A DNA stretch of 64,000 nucleotides from positions 6,441,888 to 6,505,887 of the forward strand of contig JAGGNK010008559.1 in the NCBI GenBank assembly GCA_017590115.1, in the 5' to 3' direction. Shown piece after piece: positions 25,279 through 36,310 of this stretch. Made by a program: the position numbers and the translations under genes. This stretch comes from Montifringilla adamsi (Eukaryota; Chordata; Aves; Passeriformes; Passeridae). The notes below the pieces were generated by a model. That model did no database searches and was not told where the DNA came from. It saw only the letters and a list, made by a program, of their open reading frames with translations. Position 1 is the first letter of the stretch, and the number at the start of each line of letters is the position of its first letter.

Positions 25279-26227
25279 GTTCCAAAGGCACAGGTTTGTC
25301 AGAAGCAATCTAAATACCAATACAACTGTGCTACCACCCACAGAAAATGTCACACATCTTGGTGGGGAGATGCATAGCCAAATGGAGTGGGAGTGAAGCC
25401 TTCTGGAAATGAAGGAATAGTTACTTCTGCTTACCCAGACTTTTTTCTATTTAGTGTATAGTTCTTTCCCTTTCCTGTTTCTTTTTCCCCTCCAGTGCTA
25501 TTTCTAAATACTGATGAGACAAAAAAGGGTCCAGCAAGGATTCACTTAAAGAGTTTTAAAACTCTAAATTAAAATATTTTGGTGGAAGTTGTAGGTCAGA
25601 TTTTTCTTATTCTAGTGAAAGGTCTTGCTAGCACCTCTGTGCAACAGTGCAGTTTGGAGAATGCAGTGTTGGTTCTTTTCTAATTAAATGGTGAGCTGCT
25701 GCCTGCTTTCTGGCCTTCAAGCCTTTTACTACCTGAATCTGGAGAACAGGCTGTAAAACATTAAATATGGGAAAGCTGGGAAATGTAACACGCTATAAAT
25801 GCATGAAGGTAGGAGCTCAAATATGTGTGGACATAAAGATTTTATTTCTTTACATAAGGTTTAAATGAAGAGTCTGCAGTATAAATCTCTGCTTTCAAAG
25901 TGAACTATCACTTTTCAGCAAGAAAGAAAGCAAGAATTACTATTAAGAAACAAAATATTACACATGTAGGAAGCACCAAGGGAAGCCTTATAAGACCATC
26001 TACATATGCAAGTAAATGAAGACCCCCAACCTGCCCCCCAGATATATCACAGGACTTTTATTTTTTTTAATCTGCAGCTTGGAATTGTATAGTTTTGTCT
26101 TTTTTTATTTGGTGAATAAGACATGCAGAGGTCACCATTATGCAATGAAACTGTCAGGAGACAGCTGGGAGGTCTTCATTTAATGCCCATTATGCCCCAT
26201 ATTTGATATCTGTATCAGGCTCCTAAT

Positions 26228-26250
26228 GGGTGGTAGGCGGGGGTGGAGGA
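26228..26250 (+). other. G-rich segment, possible two-tetrad G-quadruplex
   Basis: GGGTGGTAGG followed by CGGGGGTGGAGG supplies more than four closely spaced GG pairs but only two runs of three or more G. At best a weak two-tetrad quadruplex could form on the + strand. Confidence 0.35.
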
Positions 26251-27505
26251 TGATGGTAATTTGGAGGAAACAAGCTGTAGCAGCTCCCTGGAAATCACTG
26301 GAGGGAGAGGGAGGAGCTGATGTTTTTATAAGCAGAATAACTGAAAAGTATTCCTTAAAACCTAACGTATTTATGTAAGCAGAATTTCTGAATGCACGGA
26401 GGAAACAGTTTTAACGCTTACAAATGAAAACAGAGAAATCCTAAATATTCTAGATCTTCGGGCCAAATCTTGTTTGATTTTTCTCAGGCTTTTTGTCCAG
26501 CTGGATCAGTCATATTACTGACTTTTTAAACAGAACCCTCCGTTTTGAGCTATGTGATTTTTGAAAGTAATTTTTCTCAGCTGGTTATGGAAGCGGTGGG
26601 ATCAGCAGCACTCCCCAACATGACTGCTCTGAATATTTGTTCTGTAGGTGGACCTTAAAGGAAATCTTTCTAAACCTGGAACAATGGAGCACTCATCAGC
26701 TGATTATATGAGGCATTTAGGCTTTCATGCTGTGTGTGGATATATTTCAACAAGTTAGCTTGACTTGTCTGTGTTCGGTTGTGTGACAATATTTTCATCT
26801 TGTGTACTCAAACAACATTTTCTTAAGTCCACTGAAAATCCACCCCAGTTGAAAGTGTAGTACAATCCATGTTATAGGAAGGGGATATAGTCAATTAGCC
26901 AATTATGCGTTTTGTTAAACTAATTTTTGATCTGCTTGCGCCCTGTGTAGTGAAGCACCAGAAATGTCTGTTTGGTCCAGGGTATGTAGAACAAAAACCA
27001 TAATTGTGTTACTGAAATTATGAACCCCAGGCAAGGAAGAAACAAACATTAAGCTGAAGTAAGTTATTATTCAGAGGAAACATGATGCTATCATACTTCA
27101 TATGAAAACCCCTCATAGCTGGGGGATGGCAGCCTTTTCCTTCCCCCAGCAAGTGTGAAGTTAGTTTTGGCTTGAGGCGGAGGCAGAGGGTTGAGTATCT
27201 CCTAAAGACATTTTCTAGCATCATATTGCTCAGTCAGCAGTCTGAAATGGATGATTGCACAGAGGTGGGTTTCTGGACAGCATTGATGTTCTGGGTTGTT
27301 GGCATGGGGTGGATCTTGAAGAAGGAGCCTGCATCTCATAAAGATCCTATTGATAAAATGTGAATAAATGACCTCTGCATCTAGCTGTTAGTGGTGTTCT
27401 GGGGCATATTAACTGCATCTAAATTATTGCATAGGAAAGACCTATGAAATTTATTTGACTTCAATGACCTCCTTAGAGAATGGGCTGTGTAATTTGCTGA
27501 ATAGC

Positions 27506-27523
27506 TTTTTTTTCCCCCCCCCC
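27506..27523. repeat. T8-C10 homopolymer junction
   Basis: Eight T followed directly by ten C. Such junctions are prone to length errors, so the exact count is uncertain. Confidence 0.9.
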
Positions 27524-28209
27524 AATATACCTTTATGAGTTTCCCTGTTAGGAACAACTCTGATATAGGTTTACTTGATTTTGGCCCTTGCCATGGGCTT
27601 GTAAATTACTTTCAGCCACATACAGGACTGTGTGATACCTCCCAGAAGTTTAGAGCATAAAAGAAATGAAGATACAGTCTGGGCTGTGGTATTAGGCTAT
27701 GGCTATTACATTTATTGCTCTTATATGTTAACAGCCTGCTTCTTGGGTTCTGCCTCTTTTCCCACATCTGCCTTTTACTTGCAGAGCTGACTCTGAAATA
27801 TCAGGGTCTCTCAAATTCTTTTTCATTTGGACCTACCCCCTCAATTCTGGGACAGGGAGGGCTGGCTCGGCTGAGCTAGCCCAGAACCAGCAGTGTCACT
27901 GTGATGTTTCATGGGACCTCTCCTAAGCAGCTCAGACAGACCCACTCTTAATCATATTGTGCCACAACTTGCCCTTGCATTTCCTAAATCACTGTCATTG
28001 CCAGAAGCTGTTCAAAATTGAGTCTTCATGGAGAGCTTATCACAAGCAGCTGAAAGAAACACACAACCATAATGTCTGCTCTTGTGCATGCCATTGAAGC
28101 TCATTTAAGGCAATGTCATAGGCAAATAATGAAGTCTATGGATGTTAATTATGTTTTAATACCACAATTGATTTTCTGATGGATTAACTTTGCCTTCACA
28201 GAAAAAACC

Positions 28210-28227
28210 CTCTCTCTCTCTTTCTCT
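28210..28227. repeat. (CT)n short microsatellite
   Basis: CTCTCTCTCTCTTTCTCT follows GAAAAAACC. It is short and interrupted by one TTT. Confidence 0.85.
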
Positions 28228-28488
28228 AAAAGGACCATTCTCCTATGGGTGATTTATAGAGATAGCAATTATGCAAAGTGAATAAATGTTCCATTACTGT
28301 GATATGATCACACATATGCCACCACCATTAACTGAAATTTATTCTTTGCTTTGAATACTTATGCAGCGCAATAGGAGCTGTGAACTGAAATAATAGTTTA
28401 ACATCCTGCTAAATCTGAAATAAAGGGTATAACTGGGACAGTGCTGACACGGTGACGCTGCTGCTGGAGTCCCGTTCTCAGAGGCAGG

Positions 28489-28504
28489 TCACTAGATGGC
28501 AGCG
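28489..28504 (+). promoter_or_regulatory. Candidate CTCF binding site
   Basis: TCACTAGATGGCAGCG matches the vertebrate CTCF core (CCASYAGRKGGCRS) at all but the first position, with the expected AG-R-TGGCAG central block. It sits in a small patch with several CpGs (ACGGTGACG, CCCGTT, AGCGGTAC), unlike the CpG-poor surroundings. If bound, it would act as an insulator or loop anchor with the motif pointing along the + strand. A single motif match in 64 kb can still be fortuitous. Confidence 0.45.
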
Positions 28505-28577
28505 GTACACAGCAAAGCTGCCCTCCGTTCTTTGCACCTTAGTTTGCTCCTCAGAAAACTTGCAACAGCCTGAAAGG

Positions 28578-28606
28578 AAAAAAAAAAAAAAAAAAAAGAA
28601 AAAAAA
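28578..28606. repeat. Poly-A run, 29 nt with one G
   Basis: Twenty A, one G, then eight A, starting about 75 bp after the CTCF-like site. No retroposed gene or SINE body is recognised upstream, so it is called a simple repeat. Confidence 0.9.
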
Positions 28607-29751
28607 CCCAAAAACCCATCTTTGCGTCCACTTAAAAATGATACATTTTAAATTCAAACTATTGTGTAATTTTTTTTCCTTAGTAGCTTTGACTACGGAG
28701 TGAGGACACGTTCTTACAGAGAGCAGTCACAAGTTACCTTTGTGAAAGGGTTGTGTTTGGAAATGTTTGGAAATAATGTAAAAAACCTTTAATTTTTTCC
28801 ATTGTGCACCCTAATTAGCTGAAACGCTTGCTGCTGAAGCAGCCATGGGTCTTGTGATGGGTAGGATGCAATTGCATGGCAGAGCATGGGAGCTTAAGTA
28901 CTCTGGGTAAATTTGGATTTGCAGGATAACCGTTTGACAAATGCTGTGGTAAAGTCTCAGAAATGTGCTCAAAGTAACTCCCTGAGTATGCTGTCTTTTG
29001 CCGTTTCTCCATTTTCTCTGCAGTGTGTTTGAGCTTTCACTTGATTTGGACAAACCCTTCTTTTTTAGATTATTTACATTGTGACAGAATAAGTGCAAAG
29101 GTTTTCTTCCTCCTCCTGCATTCCTCTGAAGCTTTTGGGTTCCAACACATTTCCCTTGCAAATGGAGCAGCTCTGTACATCCTTAATATAAAATAAGTTG
29201 CTTTCTCCCAGAAAACAGTAGGAAGAAAGCAGAAATGCTAAGTTTCCAAGAGAAATCAAAGTGGGCTTGTCTTAAAATAATTCATGCTGAAAGTGCAGAC
29301 TAAGCTGTCTGCAGAAGTTTAAGAAATTATCCCCACAGCTCTGCTTCACCCTTCTGCTGGGGGCAGCCATCCCTGGGACAGAGATAAACCCGTGTCCAGG
29401 GTTCAGCTACCTCTCTGCTCCATATCAATGTGAATGGTACCTTGGGAAGATCCAGTTCCAGTCCTACTAATGGTAACTGAGAGGCAGTTTCCATTTCAGT
29501 GATTCAGTTCTGGACCTGATTCACACTGAGGCATTAACTGACCTTCTCATTTTATTGGTTTTTTTTACCCATGGTTTGCCATTTATATCTGTAAGGTGCC
29601 TGGAAGTCTCTTTTTCTCTTCATATAATCTATATGTGTGAGAAGTAGGCAAAAAGTTCAATTTGATCAAATACACATTATAGTTGAGCAGTGACTCAACT
29701 TTCCTAGAGGTTCTCCTTTCCAGATTTTCATGAAGCTCCTCTTCCAGTCTG

Positions 29752-29821
29752 GATTTTTTTTCTTTTTTTTCCTTTGGGGTTTGGTGGTCTTTTCCTAATT
29801 TGTGTCCTTTTTTTTTTTTCC
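29752..29821. repeat. Pyrimidine-rich tract
   Basis: Two T-rich blocks with scattered C, separated by GGGGTTTGGTGG. No acceptor AG with an open frame follows closely, so it is not read as a splice-acceptor tract. Confidence 0.6.
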
Positions 29822-31807
29822 ATGTAGACCATCCAGGAAACTCTGAGGAATATTTTAAACTGCAGAGTCATTAAACTAATATTTTGATTTTTGTCTTCTT
29901 TTCATAACAAAAATTCTTCAATTTTAGCGTTTTTCCTGAATAAAATTATCACAGTTATACTAAATCGAGTTTATGTACCCAGGGTTAAATTTGGCCATTA
30001 CTTTGTGACCAGGTGAGGATCCAGCTGAGATTGAACTGTCCCTGATTCAACATTGGTAAACGAGAAGCAATGCTTTGCTTGGAGAGACATTTGAAGAATG
30101 TGCAGAGCTGGGGTGTGGTTCATCCCTACTGGGAATGGAAGTTGATGCAGCACCTTGGAGGGCACAGGGCTGGATGCAGCTTAGCATATTCTGAGTTAAA
30201 GAGCAGATAGTTTGTGCATTTGGTATTTAGATTTGGTTTTATGCTTAAATCTCTTACTACGGTATTCCGTGGGCTTCAAAAATGCAGACTGCGAAATCAC
30301 TTTATCATCCTATAGTAACAAAACAACTTCTAGCTGTGGGGAAGCACTGGCAGAAGCAGTTGTGTCCACAGCAGCAGGCTGAGGGGGGCCAGGGGATGCT
30401 TTCTGGTGCTCTCATGCCTGCCCTTCAGAGAAGGTGCCTGCTTAGGGGCATTCTGCCTCCTTTATGGGCTTTGCACCTGAAGCTCCCTTCAAACCAGGGC
30501 ATGGAAGACAGCTCTGGTGCATGGATGAACCTGCCCTTGATGAATCTAGATTGCAATTAGGATGCAGAAGTGGAAACAAAGTATTGCTGAGGGTTTTTGT
30601 AGTATAGATATAACCTAAGTGTCCATAAGATGTGGCTCTTGCATTGCTGTAGTCTTTATATTGCATGATAAAATCCTGTGACCATGAATGAGGAAAGAGT
30701 TTAAATGCCTGTGGTGCTTTGCCAGAGAGGAATTAGGGTAGGCCAGCTCAGGCTGATTGTAGGAATTCTCATCCTTCTTATGTCATAATCATTCTTCTCA
30801 CCATGATGAAGTTTTGTAGCCTTGCCTTTCAAGTCTGCCACTGGCTTTGCAATCTGGAGTAGCAGCAGCGAGCAGTGGTGCCTTTCATCATCTCCAGCCA
30901 GGCAGGAGACTGGGATCACTCCTGCTGGGTGGGTGATGGCTCTCCATCCCTCTCCCTGGCAAGGTTAGGCTCTAATTAAAGCCAATCTTTGAGGAATTTA
31001 CAGCTATTACAGAGCACTCCCATCTGTGAGGTGAGCTTCTGAGAGAGGATAATGCTTGTGCTCATGTTTCTGCACTGGTTTCCTGTCCTCATCCAGGTGC
31101 AACTCAAGCTGTTGGTGATTATCTCTAAATCCCACCGTGTCTGGGACCTGTTATCTAAGACATGGCCTCTCACCCCATACTAAGATGTGGGGCATACAAT
31201 TGGCTGTTTGTTCCTCAGGTAAAGATTTCCATGGGAGGTTGTGGGGATTTCCTATTAGAAAGCTTCTCATCTCAGGAATTTGGCCCTTACCCTTCCTTGC
31301 TTCTCTCCCCTAGACAGCCTGCCAACATGCAGGTCTTAAGAATTTCCAACAGACTGTATGGATTAGCTAATGTCCTTTTTTCCTCTCTTTTGGTACATGT
31401 CTTTTTCTAGTTAAGATTTGTGTGGCAGTTGCTTTCTCGAGGTACTTTAGGGTTTAATAAATTATCTATAATTGGTTAATCAATAGCTTTAAAGAGTTAC
31501 ATAATTCATCAGCTAAGTTGTTTATAGCTATCCTACCTTCTAATTCCTAGATTTTAAGCTATTTTCAACACATGTATCATTCATGTCTACAGTGTGTATT
31601 ATTCCTTTCTTGTAATCTCTTTCCAAAGTATGCATAGAAGAGCCTTAATTAGAAGTGTCACTAAACAGGGAATTGAACTATATATTTTTGGGGGAGAAAA
31701 AAAAATTACTTTTCCTGTACAGAAAATCATCACTTGCTCTTAGTTTAAGAAAAAAGATGTTTGGAGTCTGATGGAAGGCTCCTGAAACTTCTTTTCTCTT
31801 GTGCTCA

Positions 31808-31848
31808 CTTTTTTCTTTTTTCTTTTTTTTTCTTATTTTTCCCTTCTT
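31808..31848. repeat. Polypyrimidine tract, about 40 nt
   Basis: T and C only, apart from one A. A purine-rich stretch (about 31690-31760, including AAAAAAAA and AAGAAAAAAG) lies about 60 bp upstream, giving a loosely self-complementary pair. Confidence 0.75.
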
Positions 31849-32183
31849 GTGACAGAGCACTATTTCAGTGTCCTCATAAGGATTCTACAGAAAAAAAATT
31901 ATTTCTTCTCTTGTCATCTTGAGGTTGGTGGCTGCCTTCCCATTTCCTCTTCTGGAAGCTGTCTGTTCCAATACCACCACAGTAAAGATTTGGATTCATT
32001 AATACACCACTGATTCTGTTCCAGCAGGTTTTAATTGCAGTGAAATGGAAAGATGTTTCACTTGATTTTTCCTGGTCTATTCCAACTGCTAGTAATGGCT
32101 GGTATCATATTTGTTCAGTCAGTCCTACTGGGCCATTTTGGAGCATGGACAAATAATGAAAAATGTGTGTGGGCACCCATCCA

Positions 32184-32199
32184 TTTTTTTTTTTTTTTT
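32184..32199. repeat. Poly-T run, 16 T
   Basis: Sixteen consecutive T, then CTATAG. No element is recognised beside it. Confidence 0.9.
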
Positions 32200-35100
32200 C
32201 TATAGCTGAATCCAGAACTGCTTAATTATGTATATATTGCTATGAAGGGAAGAGTCTTTCTGTCATCATGTATAAAAATGGATGAGGCATCCAGTCACAT
32301 AAACTGTTACACCTCTAGAAACTGTGAAAGGCAGTGAAGGAGATGTGAGGAGCAGTCTTTACTTGCAGAGGATTCCCTTACAAGACGAAAACTGAACATT
32401 ACCACTGCAGTTCCACCAGCTCAGTGTGTATGGTAGCTTCCTTTTGCACATGGCTGACAGGAGGAAGGGCAGAGCAGATGATGCATGGAGCTAGTAAGGA
32501 TTGGAGAGTGTGCAAGGATGTAGCTGATGGGTCCATAAATGGGTAGACCACCAGCCAAACTCTTCTGAGACACTGGAGGAGATAAACGAAGTACTGGATC
32601 TCTGAAACTCAAGTGATAATTAAGTTGGGTGTCTCCCTTCAGGCAGGACAGATGCTTAGATTTTCCATACCTGCTTATTCCTTGTATGCAGGTACAGGAC
32701 AACAACTTGAAGCTATATGACTCAGTGGAAGTTGGTTGGATTGCTGTGAAAGGGTGGATAAAGTGCCATTCAAAGCTTCACCCAGAACAGCTTCTGTTTG
32801 CTCCTGGCTTATCTCAAACCAGCTGGTTTTGCCTCAGTTAGGCAGGACTTAATGAAGAAAGGGATTAACCACGATTCTTCGACAACATCATCTCCCACAT
32901 TGTTATGCTTGTAAAAAGAAAGTAAAACAGCAGTGTTAGCCACAGCTTTTTGAGAGCTGTGAGCCCTGGAGTCTCTGGCTGTTGGTAAGGGAGACAGCTG
33001 CCTATTGTGAGTTTACACTGACTCGCCCTCTATCTGGATTTTACTTAAGGAGTTTGTACATGAGAACAGGTCCTTTGTGCTGTTTTAAGCTGCCTTACAA
33101 CAGTGCTGGGCAAATAGTAATGAAGACAGCTTTGTCTGAAAAATGATTTACTGTCAAAAGGGATATCCCCATCTTCAAAGTGCCAGAAAAAAAGAGAATC
33201 CTTACAGCTTTCAGTAGCTCTTCCTGAATCTCAAATATACTTGAAGGTTTATTCAGATCTTTCAGGACTAGATCTATGACTGGGGGTATTGCTGTATGAA
33301 CATTAATGGATTTGATTATTCAAGAATGCCTTCACTCTACATGTTCAAGAGCACGTGACTTCTGGCTTCATTCCCAGGGTCACAGTGAAAATTCCTTTTG
33401 CATTCTTTTCCCCACACAGCATATAGAGTGGCAATGAGCATTTTCAGTATTTGTCATGCCCAAGGGGATAAACCAAAACCATCAGAATTTTGTTATGGTT
33501 GTTGTTATCTCTAGAATAATTTCTACTTCATGAAGATAAGCTCACCAAATATGAATACGTGAGAGAATAGATTTCTTCTGTCACTGATATGTAGTTAAGT
33601 ACATAAATGAATGACAACCACAGAGGGCCAAAAATATCATCACCAAATGATTGCAGAAAAATTGCTCAAAAATGGGCCTCAAGGCTTTGAATAACTATGA
33701 AGAAAGCATCTTATGCTTTTGATTAATTCCTGATATTCTTATCTGATCTCTCCCTTTTCATCACCAAATGGAGACTCCTGCAGATATGCTCTCCATTTCA
33801 AATCCAGGATGGCTTCAAATTCAGGGAGTGCAAGTGGGAGAAGAATTTGGCTGTCCACAAGCATAGTTCAAAGCTTAAGAAACAAATGCTGTGGTATAAC
33901 CCTGATTACTAAAGAAACAAGAAAGACCCTGTGATGACTGGAAGGTTGGAATAATTAGGGAAGGTGGCCAGGAGACTTCAGAGGTGACTGACAGCCTCCA
34001 GAAGTTCCCCCCAGTCAGCTGAGATCCCCAGGAGCTGCTGCATGAGTCGGGGGGAGCAGCTGTGCTCCTGCACTTCTGTCACACAGCACAGAGTCTTGAG
34101 GCTGTGCTCAGGCCTCAGCACATAAAACTGCTTTTCAGGGTTCACACTTTTCACTTAGGCCATCAACAGCTGTAGGAAGAACTAGTAAATAATATCAGGT
34201 GGGAGTTTCTTATAATCTGAGTTGTTAGTAACTGAGAATTTACAAACTCTGCTTTATGCAGCGAGCCATCCTCTAACTGGGAAACTGCTAATATGTCAAA
34301 ACCAGCAATAAATATCTACAAGTTTCTATAACTACAGCAACAACAGTGCTCAAACATCACTGCAAGAAAGTACTTATTAAGGTCTAGGTGTGTACAAAAA
34401 TAGAGAGTTAAAAGAGGCTTGAGTAACCTCTTTTTTGAGGCTGAACTCTCCAGAGCTGATTCAGTCCTCCTGTAACTTGAAGTTGCCCAGCCAGAGGATT
34501 CCCATTCTTACGGAATGAAAGTATTGCCTTTCAACAATGTGTTTAAAATGTAACAGCCTGTAATAGTAAAAGCCCATGGCTCCAGAACTCTGATTTACAA
34601 ACCTTTTCAGAAACTTAATTTACTGGGCCAGAGGTTTCTAACATGCTTTGGAGGAGGAGGCAGTGATCCCATCTCACTTTATTCTTCTTATTTAGTCTGA
34701 ATTAATTCAAGGAGTGCAGCTATTGACAGCATTCAGAGAACGGCAAACAGTGGCACAAGGCTGAGCCTGTAGGGAGAGCTTCTGATTCTGCTTTACTTCT
34801 GAAAACACACTGGGTGAGCACAGCCATAAATACCTGAGGTTGAACTTGGAGATTACTGCCTCTCCATGTCTCTTCTGCTGGGGTTAGATACAATATTTGG
34901 GGTGTAGATTATTACAAAGAGATACTGGAAGAGTGGGACACTAGTTGAAGGTGGTGGTCCCTAAAAGGTTTAGAGGAGGATTTCTGTTGCTGTTAAGTGG
35001 TCTTCAGTAGATCCTTCAGGGACAAGGAATTTCAGCTGCCTCTTAAACTGGGAAGGCCATTAAGTATTCACTTGGATTTTAATCTCAAAATGTGTATTTC

Positions 35101-35264
35101 ATTCCAATACTTGTATTAGCAAAATCATGATAGGGTAATGAATCAGACTAATGAGGCCACAAAGCTTTATTTCTTTTTCAGGAAGTAGAGGAAGTTCCAT
35201 GTAGCTTCTGAGGTTTTGTTTTATCACTGTGTATCTTGCTAATTAGAAGAGGATAAAGAGAATA

Positions 35265-35340
35265 ATTTCCATTTTAAAGCTGAAGGACTGAGGCACAAAG
35301 AAGGCCAGACTTATTTAAATTCACCCTAAAAGAACTGGTA
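35265..35340 (-). mobile_element. Possible MIR-type ancient SINE core remnant
   Basis: The + strand reads TAATTTCCATTTTAAAGCTG, then GGACTGAGGCACAAAGAAG, then ACTTATTTAAATTCACCC. This parallels the reverse complement of the MIR core, where a CCATTTTACAGATGAGG-like word is followed by AACTGAGGCACAGAGAGG and an ACTTGCCC-type segment. The spacing agrees and the CTGAGGCACA word is exact. The match is short and diverged, as expected for an element this old, so chance similarity cannot be excluded. Confidence 0.45.
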
Positions 35341-35624
35341 TCCCAAATGCCAACTTGGCAGAAGATAACATCTCTAAATACTTAATAAATAATCATGTGG
35401 ATCGTGCTGTGGATGCAATGTGTGCTGTCTGAGAGATGAGTAAGCTGAGAAATACAGTCTTTAGAATGTTTGTCTCAAAGGAAGTATCAGGAAATGAATC
35501 CTCTTTCTCCAGGGGGTGTTTTGTCCTTGGTCACTTTAATGTCCTTTTAATGCTGGATTTATGAAACTGTGAAGTGAAAAAGCCAGTGGTGTAAGAGCAC
35601 AATTCCAAAAGGCAGTGAGCTGAT

Positions 35625-35645
35625 ACATGTGACTCAGTCACATGT
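35625..35645. promoter_or_regulatory. Perfect 21-bp palindrome with AP-1 and E-box sites
   Basis: ACATGTGACT and AGTCACATGT are exact reverse complements around a single central C. The centre spells TGACTCA, a consensus AP-1 (FOS/JUN) site. Each arm carries CATGTG/CACATG, an E-box form used by bHLH-zip factors. Perfect symmetry over 21 bp with nested consensus sites is unlikely by chance at any given place, although a 64-kb window gives many opportunities. Its role as an enhancer element is inferred. Confidence 0.45.
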
Positions 35646-35681
35646 GCTAGTGTGGAGAGTGAGGGCACTGAGAGTTGCTAG

Positions 35682-35740
35682 AAAAATATAATAATGTGAT
35701 ATAATATAAATATAAAATATATAAAAATATAATATAATTT
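35682..35740. repeat. AT-rich low-complexity tract
   Basis: Irregular repeats of ATATAAT and AAATATA words over about 59 bp, nearly free of G and C. It has no clean microsatellite unit. Confidence 0.85.
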
Positions 35741-35895
35741 AGAGTCTGGTGAGGAAATATCATTCTGCCTTGGATCTTACTGGATATGGTTTTCATGTCT
35801 GTGTTCTGAACTTTCAGAGATAGACAAGAGTAAAAAGAAAATAGAAGAGATTTCAAATCTCAGTGAATATCAGGGCTTTAAAGCTAAAGATGAAA

Positions 35896-36050
35896 TCAAA
35901 AAAGGAAGAAATACATCTATAAAAAGATGTATTTTCAAAATAAGAAATACAAAAAAAAGAAGAAATACATCAAAAAAAGAAGAAATTTTCAAAAAAAGAA
36001 AGAAGAAATTTTCAAAAAAAGAAGAAATACATCAATACATACATATACAT
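35896..36050. repeat. Purine-rich minisatellite, about 20-bp unit
   Basis: The core word AAAAAAAGAAGAAA recurs with two alternating tails, TACATC and TTTTC. At least four clear units lie between about 35950 and 36033, with decayed units upstream (GGAAGAAATACATC at 35905) and an ACATACATATACAT tail downstream. The 3' units are the most alike, suggesting expansion at that end. Unit number is likely polymorphic. Confidence 0.85.
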
Positions 36051-36089
36051 AGCTAGTGAAGGGCAGAAAGTGGGAGTTTTTTGCATGAG

Positions 36090-36310
36090 GTTATATTAGC
36101 ATCTGCAAATATATGACTTGCATGTTGAGAACCTCAAATTATTAGTAAAGGTGCAATTTAATTGCATGTCATAAAACATTTTCTGTTATTAATTGGGCTT
36201 TTAATACTGTTTGTGCTCAAGGGGAGCTATAATCACTTTATGGGCATGGACATTAGGCAGACATTAAAGTGATGCATTAAAAGTTACACGGGGTGGAATT
36301 TTCACAAAAC
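36090..36310. promoter_or_regulatory. Candidate homeobox-site-rich regulatory block
   Basis: Many homeodomain-type TAAT/ATTA cores occur in about 220 bp: ATTAGTAA, TTTAATTG, TTATTAATTG, TTTAATAC, CATTAGG, CATTAAAG and GCATTAAAAG. CATAAAAC and TTTATGG (posterior HOX or CDX-like) are also present. TGCAAT-TTA-ATTGCA at 36152-36166 is a small inverted repeat. The sequence is AT-rich but not low-complexity, unlike the minisatellite just before it. The density suggests a conserved enhancer, but background AT richness also produces such words and conservation is untested. Confidence 0.25.

Larger units (their letters stand above)
25279..35264. other. Unique noncoding sequence
   Basis: About 10 kb without a gene or a recognisable interspersed repeat. 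It has pyrimidine-rich tracts (28210, 29756, 31808, 32184), a poly-A run at 28578, a T8C10 run at 27506 and a CTCF-like site at 28489. TAAT-containing, unusually structured sequence at about 26.1-26.7 kb and 28.05-28.4 kb might be conserved noncoding DNA, but that needs comparison with other genomes. Confidence 0.65.
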
